DNA of 64,000 nucleotides, taken from positions 28,659,372 through 28,723,371 of the forward strand of contig NC_058055.1 in NCBI RefSeq assembly GCF_020085105.1. The letters run 5' to 3'. The position numbers were made by a program, and so were the translations under genes. Shown here one piece after another: positions 31,801 to 42,800 of this stretch. Each line of letters begins with the position of its first letter. Positions within the stretch are counted from its first letter, which is position 1. The notes under the pieces are model-generated. The model was given only the letters and a program-made list of their open reading frames with translations, was not told the origin of the DNA and did no database searches. The DNA comes from Siniperca chuatsi. Lineage: Eukaryota; Chordata; Actinopteri; Centrarchiformes; Sinipercidae.

Positions 31801-32940
31801 CGACGTACTACCACAGCGTAGAAATACTCTGCTACAAGTGAAAGTACAACAGTAGTAGCATCGAAATATACTTAAAGTCATAATATCTTTATTACAGGAT
31901 TATAATTATTGATGCATTAACGTGCTCATCACTTTAAGATGCAGCTGGCGAAGGTGGAGCTCCTTTAATGACTTTACATTCTGCTCGGCGGCTCGTGAAT
32001 TCCCCCTTAATCTTAATCTATTATATCATAATTATATATTTGTTATTAATGAGACGTGTCGTCCCTCATTCGTCCAGGAGGCGTTCCATCGTAGAAAAGG
32101 TTTCAGTCGTAGTCGTCTGGACGCTGTTTTCAGAATCAAGACGTTTCGGCTCCCATCCGGAAGTCATTCTCAATTGTGAAAATGGTCTGAGAACTCAGAA
32201 ATTTAAGCTACTCTGTGATTACTGGGCCATCATGGAAACAAAAGGTCAGTTTCAGGTGAAACTAGGCAGGTAAACAGCAGATACTCAGGTAGACTCCTCC
32301 CTGGGGGCGGGGCTTAAGCAACACAGAGTAGCTTAAATTCTCAGACCATTTTCACAATTGAGAATGACTTCCGGATGGGAGCCGAAACGTCTTGATTCTG
32401 AAAACAGCGTCTAGACGACTACGACTGAAACCTTTTCTACGATGTTATTAATAATCTGAATCTGTTACTAAAGCTGTCAGACAGATGTAGCGCGGCGAAG
32501 AGATTAGCCTCTGAGACGCAGCGGAGTGGAAGCAGCAGTTTCGTACCGCTGTCCAATACATACGAAGCTACAGCTGGTTAGCATAGCTTAGCGCAAAGAC
32601 TGGAAACAGGGGGAAACTGCTAGCCTAGCCAAAGGTAACGGAACCCACCAACCAGCAGCTCTACAGCTTCCTGATTAACGTAACGAAACAACGCGTCACG
32701 TGTTACATGGGGTCGTCACATGTCTGTCTGTTCATTGGCCGGGAGCCAGTTACCTGGAGTCTCAGCTGGTTGCCTGGCAACTGGTCCTGGCCTGGAAATA
32801 ATGCACCTTATTCATATTTACATTTCCTGAAGTACAGATACGAATGCTGGAGCTTTCTGGACCCAGCATGCACCGCGGTTCGTTATGCGCTCGGACTGCT
32901 CACCTCTCCACGTTCCGACCCGCCGCAGCAGCGCGTGCAT
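25865..32940 (-). CDS. ccdc90b: Coiled-coil domain-containing protein 90B, mitochondrial
   Basis: Nine coding exons on the minus strand, in order: 32940-32904, 31599-31480, 30495-30392, 29977-29876, 29191-29150, 29071-29000, 27268-27215, 27068-26954, 25920-25865. Sum 702 nt, 233 aa (human about 254), phases closing throughout. The N-terminus [13 protein letters not shown] is basic, as in a mitochondrial targeting peptide. Then come [56 protein letters not shown], a long coiled coil, and [20 protein letters not shown] followed by VYRLWR-stop, a C-terminal membrane anchor. This is the DUF1640 family that also contains MCUR1. The CCDC90B call rests on sequence plus adjacency to pcf11, as in human. 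Located in the mitochondrial membrane; its role is less clear than that of MCUR1. Introns carry three Penelope-like insertions and a minisatellite. Confidence 0.95.
25971..26828 (-). mobile_element. Penelope-like element copy A, with GIY-YIG ORF
   Basis: In the last ccdc90b intron, same strand as the gene. Flanked by the 10-bp duplication CCGATAATCA (25961-25970 and 26829-26838). The minus-strand ORF 26795-26211 (194 aa) has the end of a reverse-transcriptase thumb/linker ([12 protein letters not shown]) and a GIY-YIG-type endonuclease domain (VVYSIQC, then [38 protein letters not shown]). The catalytic RT domain is absent. The first ORF residues derive from the terminal repeat, so its ATG is probably not a native start. 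Confidence 0.85.
27905..27984 (+). repeat. 80-bp repeat, copy 1 (second copy at 49653-49732)
   Basis: Almost identical (one mismatch seen) to 49653-49732 in the GCAP gene. It carries an internal inverted pair around TCTCTGGCGTC. Confidence 0.85.
29312..29745 (-). mobile_element. Penelope-like element copy B, near-perfect fold-back
   Basis: In ccdc90b intron 4. Two inverted arms (about 29313-29500 and 29503-29706) carry the element's 3' end, and the tail to 29745 is the common 5' edge read in reverse. Flanked by the 9-bp duplication ATTCTGAGT (29303-29311 and 29746-29754). The left arm lacks about 26 nt present in the right arm. No ORF remains. Confidence 0.85.
30780..31331. repeat. AGCTAGCAGCC-type minisatellite
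   Basis: About 550 bp of degenerate short units built from AGCTAGC, AGCCAGC, AGCCAAC and AGCCTAT in ccdc90b intron 2. Confidence 0.9.
31604..31623. repeat. (CA)10 abutting the ccdc90b exon 2 acceptor
   Basis: On the transcribed (minus) strand this is (TG)10 followed by ATAG and exon 2 (starts 31599). It takes the place of a pyrimidine tract. Confidence 0.95.
31680..31765 (+). repeat. Interspersed repeat fragment (TTAGCTTAGCTTAGC family)
   Basis: CTCTCGTGTCTGTACAGTAA and ATATGAAGCTACAGC followed by GGTTAGCTTAGCTTAGC. Further copies at 32560-32690 and 59711-60025. Confidence 0.6.
31796..32505. repeat. hAT-like element interrupted by Penelope copy C
   Basis: Left part 31796-32050 and right part about 32444-32505 (AATCTGTTACTAAAGCTGTC) are consecutive segments of the same repeat family, split by the Penelope-like insertion at 32051-32443. 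Confidence 0.6.
32051..32443 (+). mobile_element. Penelope-like element copy C, fold-back
   Basis: In ccdc90b intron 1, nested in a hAT-like repeat. The 5' edge (GTCCCTCATTCGTCCAGGAG) leads directly into an inverted copy of the 3' end, then a short centre, then the 3' end TTTTCTACGAT. Flanked by GTTATTAAT at 32042-32050 and 32444-32452. No ORF of the element survives. Confidence 0.85.
32560..32690 (+). repeat. Interspersed repeat fragment (TTAGC family)
   Basis: GAAGCTACAGCTGGTTAGC, AAGACTGGAAACAGGGGGAA and CTAGCCTAGCCAAAGGTAAC, as in the copy at 59711-60025. Confidence 0.6.
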
Positions 32941-33165
32941 CCCGGAAGCTGTTTATGAGTTTCAATAAAGTTTCCTTAAACAGTAAAACTACTGACTCCA
33001 GCTGACCCGAACAAACTGCACACACACACACACACACACGCACAGCTGACGGACCGGAAGCAGTCTGACAGCACGAGGAAGTTCAGGGAAAACTTGAAAG
33101 ACCCGTCCGCTCTGATGCTGCATTCAGGGACCGTGGGAAATACATGGAACAGCACGACACAAGTC

Positions 33166-33170
<5 letters not shown>

Positions 33171-33210
<40 letters not shown>
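33171..33210. repeat. (GT)n microsatellite
   Basis: About twenty GT units between ccdc90b and alg8. Confidence 0.95.
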
Positions 33211-33213
<3 letters not shown>

Positions 33214-33478
33214 CATTATTACTGTAGTCACGTTTTAATGTATTTTGAGTGTCTGGGCTGCCGTACCAAACTGTTCAGTGACGTCTGCATAAAAACACTG
33301 AACACCTGTTTATTATTTCATTAGTGACACAAATCGCAGCTTCAGTTAAACCTCGCTGCTGTTACTGCCGATGCATTCATTTAGAACTGCACACAAACAC
33401 ATTATTATTATTATTATTATTGTAAATCATTTTAAACACCGACTATGTTACCGGTGAGGTGAAAGGTGCGTCGACGAC

Positions 33479-33715
33479 AGTGGTGGAAAGTAACTATCCT
33501 GCTTTATACTTCGACTCATTTCAGAGGAAACGTTTGTACTTTTTACTGCACTACATTTATTCAGTACCTAAAGTTACATATTTTAAAAACATTAAAAACC
33601 TATAACGAGCATATAAAATACGATGCACTGTTAAACACCCAACAGTATATAAAATGGGTAAACTACATGTGAATGCGTCAGTAATAATAATTACTACTAT
33701 TACTGCTAACTGCTA
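33479..33715. repeat. hAT-like non-autonomous element fragment
   Basis: Starts CAGTGGTGGAAAGTAAC and contains TACTTTTTACTGCACTACAT and ACACCCAACAGTATATAAA, as in the copy at 57286-57725. Confidence 0.6.
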
Positions 33716-33883
33716 ATTGCTAGTTAAATATTTTATTTTACAAAGGAAGCTCAGAATTCCTGAGTTTACGAGGCGACATTTAAGGCATCCACATGATTAC
33801 GTCACTGTCTCTCTTGCAGAAATGGTGTCCGGCACGGAGCTGTCAATAAAGTTTTGTATACAAAAATCAACAACGTCACTGTC

Positions 33884-36800
33884 ATGGCGGCGCCCGCGGC
33901 GGACAGTTGGAGCTGGTTCCCAGCGTTAGCACTGGGAGTTTCCTTCCTGAAATGTCTGCTTATCAGCGCCTAGTGAGTGGGATTATTTTGATGTGAACTA
34001 GCTTCATCGAGCGGTGCAGCTTCGGGCCGAAAGTTTTATTCAATAAACGATAATTTAAAAGCTTCTGCGAAGACTGTTAGCATCCGGCTAACAAACTGAA
34101 GTAGCTAACGTTAGCCACAAGCCAGAAGATCTAATTTTAAACTAAACATTAACGTTGAGGAAGTTGTTTGTGCAGCGGAATTAGTAGAGAGCAAAATGTG
34201 CGTGGAGCCGTTTGTTATATTAGACTTTAAATGAAGTGACGCTGTAACTTTAACTTGACGTGTTATTAACTTCCCGGATTATGTCGCCGAACAGCCTCAA
34301 GATGGCGCCGTTTTTTCATTAGAAGTTCGTTTTGAAGCCGCGTTGAAGTAAAGTTTCATTATTATTAATAATAAGTGACAACCTGAGGCACGTCTGGCTA
34401 CAAAAGATTATTATGCGTTGTTACTTTGTTACGCGCTGTTATACTCTGTATGAAGTCCTCAGAAATATAATAAAGTGCAGTGTTACATCTGTCTAAGCCA
34501 AACGTCTCAGAAAAATCTCACATTTTAAGGATGTCTCGCTGATTTGCCAACGTACACACATCATAAAACATAACTGAGTATATCAACAGAGTCAGTATTA
34601 ACTACTGGTAATTTCGGTATTAATACAATACAGCAACCACCAGGTTGTTTATTTCTCTCACCAGAGGCATCATAGTGGAGTGTAACCAAAATCAATCAGT
34701 TAAAATATCTCTAATCAAGAATCCACAGGGAACAATAGTTTAAGTTGGCCATTATTACACTACAGTACATGGGACATGTGTTGGCGCCCCTCACCTAACA
34801 CATATGGATACATTTCTGTCTACCACCAGGGAGCTTTTCAGATGGTGTGACGGTCTTTGTCACATCAAACCAGACGTGTACATTAAAGTGGCAGTTTTCT
34901 GTATGGAGTTTGGTGTGACTTTGCCTCCGGGGTGAACGGCTGTTGATGTGCTGTTGTGTCTGTCCGTCAGTCATTCCACAGACTTCGAGGTGCACAGGAA
35001 CTGGCTGGCCATCACGCACAGTCTGCCGGTGTCCAGGTGGTACCACGAGGTCAGTGCGGCTGCTGTTGTTTCGGACAGGAAGTATCCTTTAGCACGTTTC
35101 ACACCACAAACATATTTATCTAATGAATGTGTCTAGTGAAATAAAGTCTTCAGCATGACACGCTGACGACACAAGCACGACATCCTCTGGCAGAACAGTG
35201 AAGACGTCTGTAGCTCTCCTTGGTTTTGTTCCCCGTCCCTGCAGGACACGTCGGAGTGGACTCTGGACTACCCGCCGCTGTTCGCCTGGTTCGAGTTCGG
35301 CCTGTCCCACGTGGCTCAGCACTTCGACAGAAACATGCTGGTGGTGCAGAATCTGGACTACGCCAGCCCGTCTACTGTACTCTTCCAGAGGCTGTCGGTC
35401 ATCTTCACTGATGTGGTTTTTATCTACGCTGCCAGAGAGTGAGTCCAGAGTCAGATCGCAGCCTTTATTATCTCTAATTACATCTCCATCCGTCCTACAG
35501 ACGCAGCAGGCTCTATTAGTGCAGCACAAAGGTGATTCACGGATTAAACAGAATTAAAAGACGATTAGAAGCTAAATAAATAACTTGTAATAAATAACGG
35601 TCCGCTAGCTGAAAACCCTCCGGTGTTTGTACTCAGCCCCGGCTCTGTAAACGGGAAACATGATGTGTGCGTCGGGTGACGTTAAACGACTTGCCCACAA
35701 ACACTCAGCTGACTTTCTGGTTTGCCAGGATCTGCTGCTGTTGTGATGTTAGCTGTAGCAGCAGGAGAGTTGTGAGCGTCGCTGTCTGGAGCTGCTGTGC
35801 TGCTCTGGGAAACCGTCTCCTCCTCTCTGGCTGTTAGCTTCGCAGCAGCAGCTGTAGCGACAGTTTGCTAACCCACAGCCTAGCTAAGCTAACCCCTGAC
35901 ATAGCTAAGCTAACCCCTGACATAGCTAAGCTAACCCCTGACATAGATAAGCTAACCTACAATCTAGATAAGCTAACCTACATCCTAGATAAGCTAACCT
36001 ACAACCTAGCTAAGCTAACCCCTGACATAGCTAAGCTAACCCACTGACATAACTAAGCTAACCTACAACCTAGCTAAGCTAATCCCCTGACATAGCTAAG
36101 CTAACCCCTGACATAGCTAAGCTAACCCCTGACATAGCTAAGCTAACCCACAACCTAGCTAAGCTAACCCCTGACATAGCTAAGCTAACCCACAACATAG
36201 CTAAGCTAACCCACTGACATAACTAAGCTAATCTACAACCTAGCTAAGCTAATCCACGACATAGCTAAGCTAACCCACTGACATAACTAAGCCAACCCAC
36301 GACCTAGCTAAGCTAACCCACGACCTAGCTAAGCTAACCCCTGACATAGCTAAGGTAACCCCTGACATAGCTAAGGTAACCCCTGACATAGCTAAGCTAA
36401 ACTACAACATAGCTAAGCTAATCCACAACATAGCTAAGCTAATCTACAACCTAGTTAAGCTAACCCCTGACATAGCTAAGCTAACCCCTGACATAGCTAA
36501 GCTAACCCCTGACATAGCTAAGCTAACCCACTGACATAACTAAGCTAATCTACAACCTAGCTAAGCTAATCCACGACATAGCTAAGCTAACCCACTGACA
36601 TAACTAAGCCAACCCACGACCTAGCTAAGCCAACCCACGACCTAGCTAAGCTAACCCACGACCTAGCTAAGCTAACCCACGACCTAGCTAAGCTAACCCA
36701 CAACAGCTAAGGTAACCCCTGACACAGCTAAGCTAACCCCTGACATAGCTAAGCTAACCCACTACATAGCTAAGCTAAGCTAATCCCTGACATAGCTAAG

Positions 36801-39800
36801 ATAATCCGCAACCGAGCTAAACTAACCCCTGGCATAGCTAAGCTAACCCGCGACATAGCTAAGCTAACCCACAGCCTAGCTAAGCTAACCCACGATCTAG
36901 CTAACGTTAGTTACATTACCTGCTGTGTTTGTCACACCTTTACAGCAGCAGTGAAGAGCGAGGCGGCGGACTCTTCTCTAAAAAGCTCGTTAAAAGACAA
37001 TAATTCATTCTGTGATTTATAAACACGGCTTGAAGCTTTTCTCAGAAACGGAGCGTCATGCAGCGTCTCCAGGCTCATCAGGTGTTTCCAGCAGCTCGGT
37101 CCTGATTGGCTCTCTCCTCCTCCAGGTGCTGCAGGTGTGTTCAGGGGCAGAAAGGCTCTCGGGACGTTTTGAACCGCCCGTCCTTCGTCCTGGCTGTTCT
37201 GCTGCTCTGGAACTTCGGCCTCCTCATCGTCGACCGTATCCTTCAGCCGTGACACCAGAACGCGATGTTAAAACGACCTGAAACAAGTCGCCACTTTGTC
37301 TCGCCGGGGACGCCGCACGCAGTCCTACCAGTGGTTTCACGCTATTCCCCGGATCTCCAGGTGGCAGTAGTGCGCCAGCAAAGACGGGGAAGAAGAAGAC
37401 TGCTAGCTAGTAAACAATTCTGAGACTGAACAGTCTATCACAGGTCGTTTGGTGAAAATAATATTAAATATCATTAATATAGTCGGTTATTAACTGCACA
37501 CGTCACTGTGTATTTTGATGCAGATCATTTCTGTAAGACGGTGTAGTCCCTCATTCTAAGTAGAGAGAAGAGTTGGTTTGAAAGAGGAGTCAAAGAAGCC
37601 GTTTTTGTGAAAAAAGAAAACCCCTCTTTGAACAGAAAGTTTACCACAGTGTATTAACACCGTGGTCAAGCCAATCACATGCTAATCAGGTGATGAGGGA
37701 GGTGCAGCCAGAAAACAATAGGCCTGATTACTGATTACTGGGCCATCATGGAAACAATTAGCTCAGTTTCAGGTGAAACTAGCTAATCAACAGATACTCA
37801 GGTAGACTCCTTCCTGAGGGCGGGGCTTAAGCAACACAGAGTAGCTTAAATTTCTGAGTTCTCAGACCATTTTCACAATTGAGAAAGACTTCCGGATGGG
37901 AGCCGAAACGTCTTGATTCTGAAAACAGCGTCCAGACGACTGCGACTGAAACCTTTTCTACGATATCATTTCTGTACTTCTTTAGTAGATTGTTTAAAGA
38001 CATTTTCAGTAAAGAGTTTTACGTGTAAGGAATGTAAAAAACAAAAACAAATACACCTAAAAAGCTCGTTTAAGTTTCCATCATAACAGTCAGAACCTCA
38101 GTTTGTAGAAGTGCAGCTTTGAGCTCAGTTCGTATATTCTGCTCAGCTCGACCCTCAGTCGTCACGATGCAGCTTCCTTCACATTTTCCCCCAGACATTC
38201 ATTTCCAGTATAACGGCTTCTTGTTTGGTTTCCTGCTGCTGTCGGTGGCCAAACACCTGCAGGTGCGCACCTGAGACCATGTGTTTCTGCTCAAAAGCTG
38301 CCCTGTAAATAAAGTTTGATGCTATTTGGACGGGGCTCCGCAGAAAATGATTCCATCTCTGTTTTTTGTTGTTTGTGTGGAACAGTCGTGCCACCTGCAG
38401 GGGGCGCTGCTGTTCGCCGTCCTGCTCAACCTGAAGCACATCTACCTGTACGTGGCTCCGGCCTACGGCATCTACCTGCTGAGGAGTTACTGCTTCACTC
38501 AGGACAACAAAGGTACGACACACACACCTGTTCGCCATCGTAACACAGGAAGCTGCACGTCCACTGTGCTGGTTGAATGAAATGAAAATGTCATCTTGCA
38601 ATCCTTGAAAGTTTGTGAGGCTTTGAAAGTTTTTGAAAATAGACATGGGTCATTGAAAGTGCTTGAATGTCTTTTAGATATTTTTTTAATTAAAGTAACG
38701 TCACTGTAACACACTCAGGCCTCTCTGGTTAACTGTGATTAACCTTGATCCGCGTCTCAGTCTGGGCCTGGAAAGTCCTTGAAAAGTCCTTGAATTTGAT
38801 GTTTAAGAAGGTGTGGGAACCATGCTGTGAATACACAACGGGGGGGACACTGAAACTGGGTCCACATCATACACCCTAGCAGTCACCTAGCAACTACCTG
38901 CAGTCACTTAGCAACTACCCGCAGTCACTTAGCAACTACCCGCAGTCACCTAACAACTACCCGCAGTCACCTAGCAACTACCCGCAGTCACTTAGCAACT
39001 ACCCGCAGTCACCTAGCAACTACCCGCAGTCACCTAGCAACTACCTGCAGTCACTTAGCAACTACCCGCAGTCACTTAGCAACTACCCGCAGTCACTTAG
39101 CAACTACCCGCAGTCACTTAGCAACTACCCGCAGTCACTTAGCAACTACCCGCAGTCACTTAGCAACTACCCGCAGCCACATGACGAATACACAGTACCA
39201 ACCACCTGGTGATATCCTAGCAACCGTGCAAAGCACCTTAGCAACCACTCCCTAGTTACTGTCCAGTGCACTATATTTGCTGTCTGAGTGTTTAGATGTG
39301 TCCGCTGTAAAGAGTCCTCAAACACTCCACAGCGCTAACAATCCCACAATGCATTGCTCCACATGTTGCAGATGTGAAAATTGCCTCCCTGCGACTCTAC
39401 AACTGTCTGGAAGTGATCTTCCATCTAGGCAAACACCCGAAAGACCATAGTAACACCATAGCAACAACCAAGTAACACCGTAGCAACCAACCCAAACAAC
39501 AAGAACGTTTTCTAGCGCCGAGCCGGGAGTCATGAAGCAGCAGAGTTTTTCTGAGGCATCAAACGTGTGAATCTTTCTTCTCGTTTTGTCCGTAAGAGCA
39601 CGGAGTGTTTTTTTTTTTTTGGTTTTGTGCAGACGGGTCTGTCAGGTGGAGGAGTTTCAGTCCGCTCCGTCTGCTGGCTCTGGGCGGCATCGTGGCCTCG
39701 GTCTGCGCTCTGTCCTTCGGCCCCTTCATCGCCATGGTGAGTGCAGTCTCCGTCTGTCAACAGTCGTTCAGTTACAGACCACTTTGAAGCCGCTGAGGTT

Positions 39801-42800
39801 TGTCTGTAACAAGCCTTTTAGGCTCAGACGAGTTTGTTTACTGACTACGTTACTGAAGGTGTTGTGTTTATTTCAGGGTCAGCTCCCTCAGGTCCTGTCC
39901 CGTCTCTTCCCCTTTAAGCGGGGCCTCTGTCATGCCTACTGGGCCCCCAACGTCTGGGCCCTCTACAACATGCTGGACAAAAGCCTGGCGATGCTCGGTG
40001 AGGCTCCGCCTCCTCATAACGCTGTCGGATCAGGTGTAAACTTGTGTTTCTGTGATCTTTGATAAACGTTTCGAGCATCAGAAGCTACACTGAGGGCCAA
40101 ATAATAAAAGAGTCCCACTGGTTGTGATTTCGACTCTTAATGTGATACAAAACCTCGCTGCTGCTGTTTTTCTGTTCATCGTACCATCCGTATACCTGTT
40201 CAGGTGTTCGTCTGAAGCTGCTGGGGGAGGCGGAGCTTCCTCGAGCCTCCATGACGGGCGGGTTGGTTCAGGAGTTTCAGCACTCGGTCCTCCCCTCCGT
40301 CTCTCCCTCCATCACACTCGTCTGCACTCTGCTCGCCATCCTGGTGAGTCACGACGAACTGTGACGGAGCGTTTAACGTTTAATATAGAGTCTGATACTT
40401 TTTTACACAGCAGCAGAAGATATGAAATGTTGATTTAATATGTATCTGTATCTTGTTTTTCATGAGCTACTTGATCCAAATACTGAAGGTCCTGATTCAA
40501 AACTATAAAGTTCATAAGCTTAAATTATTGATCTGATGTGAATGAAGGTTTAACTGGAGCATGTGACTCCTGACGTGAGATCAGCTGGTGGTTTTATTAG
40601 AGAAGACGGTTCACTCTGTTGGAGCTGCTGAGCTACAGAAACACTCAGTGTTGTTGCAGAGCGGAGCTTCTTCCCCCACAGAGGATCTTTGGTCGAGTTC
40701 AGACTCACAAACCGCAGAGCGCCATGAAGAGACGCGGCAAAGAGGCGCGGCAGAGCGCCATAAAGAGGCGCGGCAAAGAGGCGCGGCAGAGCGCCATAAA
40801 GAGGCGCGGCAAAGAGGCGCGGCAGAGCGCCATAAAGAGACGCGGCAAAGAGGCGCGGCAGAGCGCCATAAAGAGACGCGGCAAAGAGGCGCGGCAGAGC
40901 GCCATAAAGAGGCGCGGCAAAGAGGCGCGGCAAAGAGGCGCGGCAGAGCGCCATAAAGAGACGCGGCAAAGAGGCGCGGCAAAGAGGCGCGGCAGAGCGC
41001 CATGAAGAGGCGCGGCAAAGAGGCGCGGCAGAGCGCCATGAAGAGGCGCGGCAAAGAGGCGCGGCAGAGCGCCATAAAGAGGCGCGCAAAGAGGCGCGCA
41101 GAGCGCCATAAAGAGGCGCGGCTAAGAGGCGCGGCAGAGCGCCATAAAGAGGCGCGCTAAGAGGCGCGCAAAGAGGCGCGGCAGAGCGCCATAAAGAGGC
41201 GCGCTAAGAGGCGCGCTAAGAGGCGCAGAGCGCCATAAAGAGGCGCGCAGAGCGCCATAAAGAGGCGCGCTAAGAGGCGCGCAGAGCGCCATAAAGAGGC
41301 GCGCAAAGAGGCGCGGCAGAGCGCCATAAAGAGGCGCGGCTAAGAGGCGCGGCAGAGCGCCATAAAGAGGCGCGGCTAAGAGGCGCGGCAGAGCGCCATA
41401 AAGAGGCGCGGCTAAGAGGCGCGGCAGAGCGCCATAAAGAGGCGCGGCTAAGAGGCGTGGCAAAGAGGCGCGGCAGAGCGCCATAAAGAGGCGCGGCTAA
41501 GAGGCGCGGCAGAGCGCCATAAAGAGCGCGCTAAGAAGAGGCGCAGAGCGCCATAAAGAGGCGCGGCAAAGAGGCGCGGCAGAGCGCCATAAAGAGGCGC
41601 GGCAAAGAGGCGCGGCAGAGCGCCATGAAGAGGCGCGGCAAAGAGGCGCGGCTAAGAGGCGCGGCAGAGCGCCATAAAGAGGCGCGGCAGAGCGCCATGA
41701 AGAGGCGCGGCAAAAATTGTCACTTCAGCAAGAAATATTTTCCTTGTTTCAACAAACAAAGTTTAGAAGTTTTGCGTCCAGATGAATCATTTCATGTATT
41801 TTTTAATTAAAGTTCACTGTAATGAACTTTAACTTTCCTCAGACCAGGTGACTGTTTCTCCTCCTGTCTAACTTCCTTTCCTGTCCTTGTCGTCTCTGAA
41901 GCCGGCGGTGGCGTCCATCTGGCGGCGTCCTCGCGGTGCTCGGGGTTTTCTGCGCTGCCTGCTGCTCTGCGCTCTGGGCTCCTTCATGTTCGGCTGGCAC
42001 GTCCACGAGAAGGCCGTCCTCATCGCCATCCTGCCTCTCAGGTCAGTATCTCAGTAAAATAAGTTGTTGTAACTTTACAGACGGGGATGGGAATAGAGTT
42101 TCCCAGATTCCTAAGAAGTCGAAACCCCGACGTAAAACTAGATAAAGAATATGAGGAGTGACTTAACAGAAATAAACCACAATACTGAATAATCTAAGCA
42201 AAAACAAAAGGTTAAGAATGGAACAAAAGCACGATGTAGCGCCCTTCATATAAAGGTGGTGTATTCTGACGGGAGGTAAACTTGGACTGCTTGTCTTCCT
42301 GTAGCATCCTGGCGGTTGAGAGCAGAGAGGATGCTGGGATCTTCCTGGTTCTGACCACCACAGGTCATTACTCCCTGTTCCCGCTGATCTTCACCCCCGC
42401 AGGTAAACGCCTGAGGTTTGATCTGAGCAGACGAGGGGAGGAATATGTCTGCTGTTATGAGTGTAGTTATGAAAGTCTGAAAAACTGTCAGTTAGCAGCT
42501 AAATTTAAGCTTTTGCGAAGTCCTCCAAATTTAATTTCTTCTTCACTTTCTGTCTTTCAGTCGCGTGTTGGTTGTTTTGGACTGTTGAGTTTCTCCATTT
42601 GGATTTTAAACGGCTTAAATTCAATTCCAGGGTGCATTTATTAAAAAAAAAAAACTAAAAAAAAACTAAATCGAGAAATCCTGAAACTTGCGTGAAGCCG
42701 TTCTGTCCGCTGTGATCTGCAGTCCTTCCTGAATGTAATGAAGTGACTCAGGCTTTGTGTTTTTGCAGAGCTGCCCATCAAAGTGGTTCTGATGCTGATG

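Larger units (their letters stand above)
32941..33883. promoter_or_regulatory. Divergent ccdc90b/alg8 promoter interval
   Basis: The start codons of ccdc90b (minus) and alg8 (plus) are 943 bp apart. The interval holds (CA)n at about 33018-33039, (GT)n at about 33171-33210, (ATT)n near 33402-33421, a hAT-like insertion at 33479-33715 and, close to alg8, TTACGTCAC at 33797-33805 (CRE-like). No TATA box is convincing. Whether one shared or two separate promoters operate is unknown. Confidence 0.45.

Noticed and set aside
40550..41713. Overlapping long ORFs on both strands with 12-residue repeats
   Set aside because: They come from the 36-bp minisatellite in alg8 intron 9; unit length is a multiple of three, and there are no splice sites or homology.
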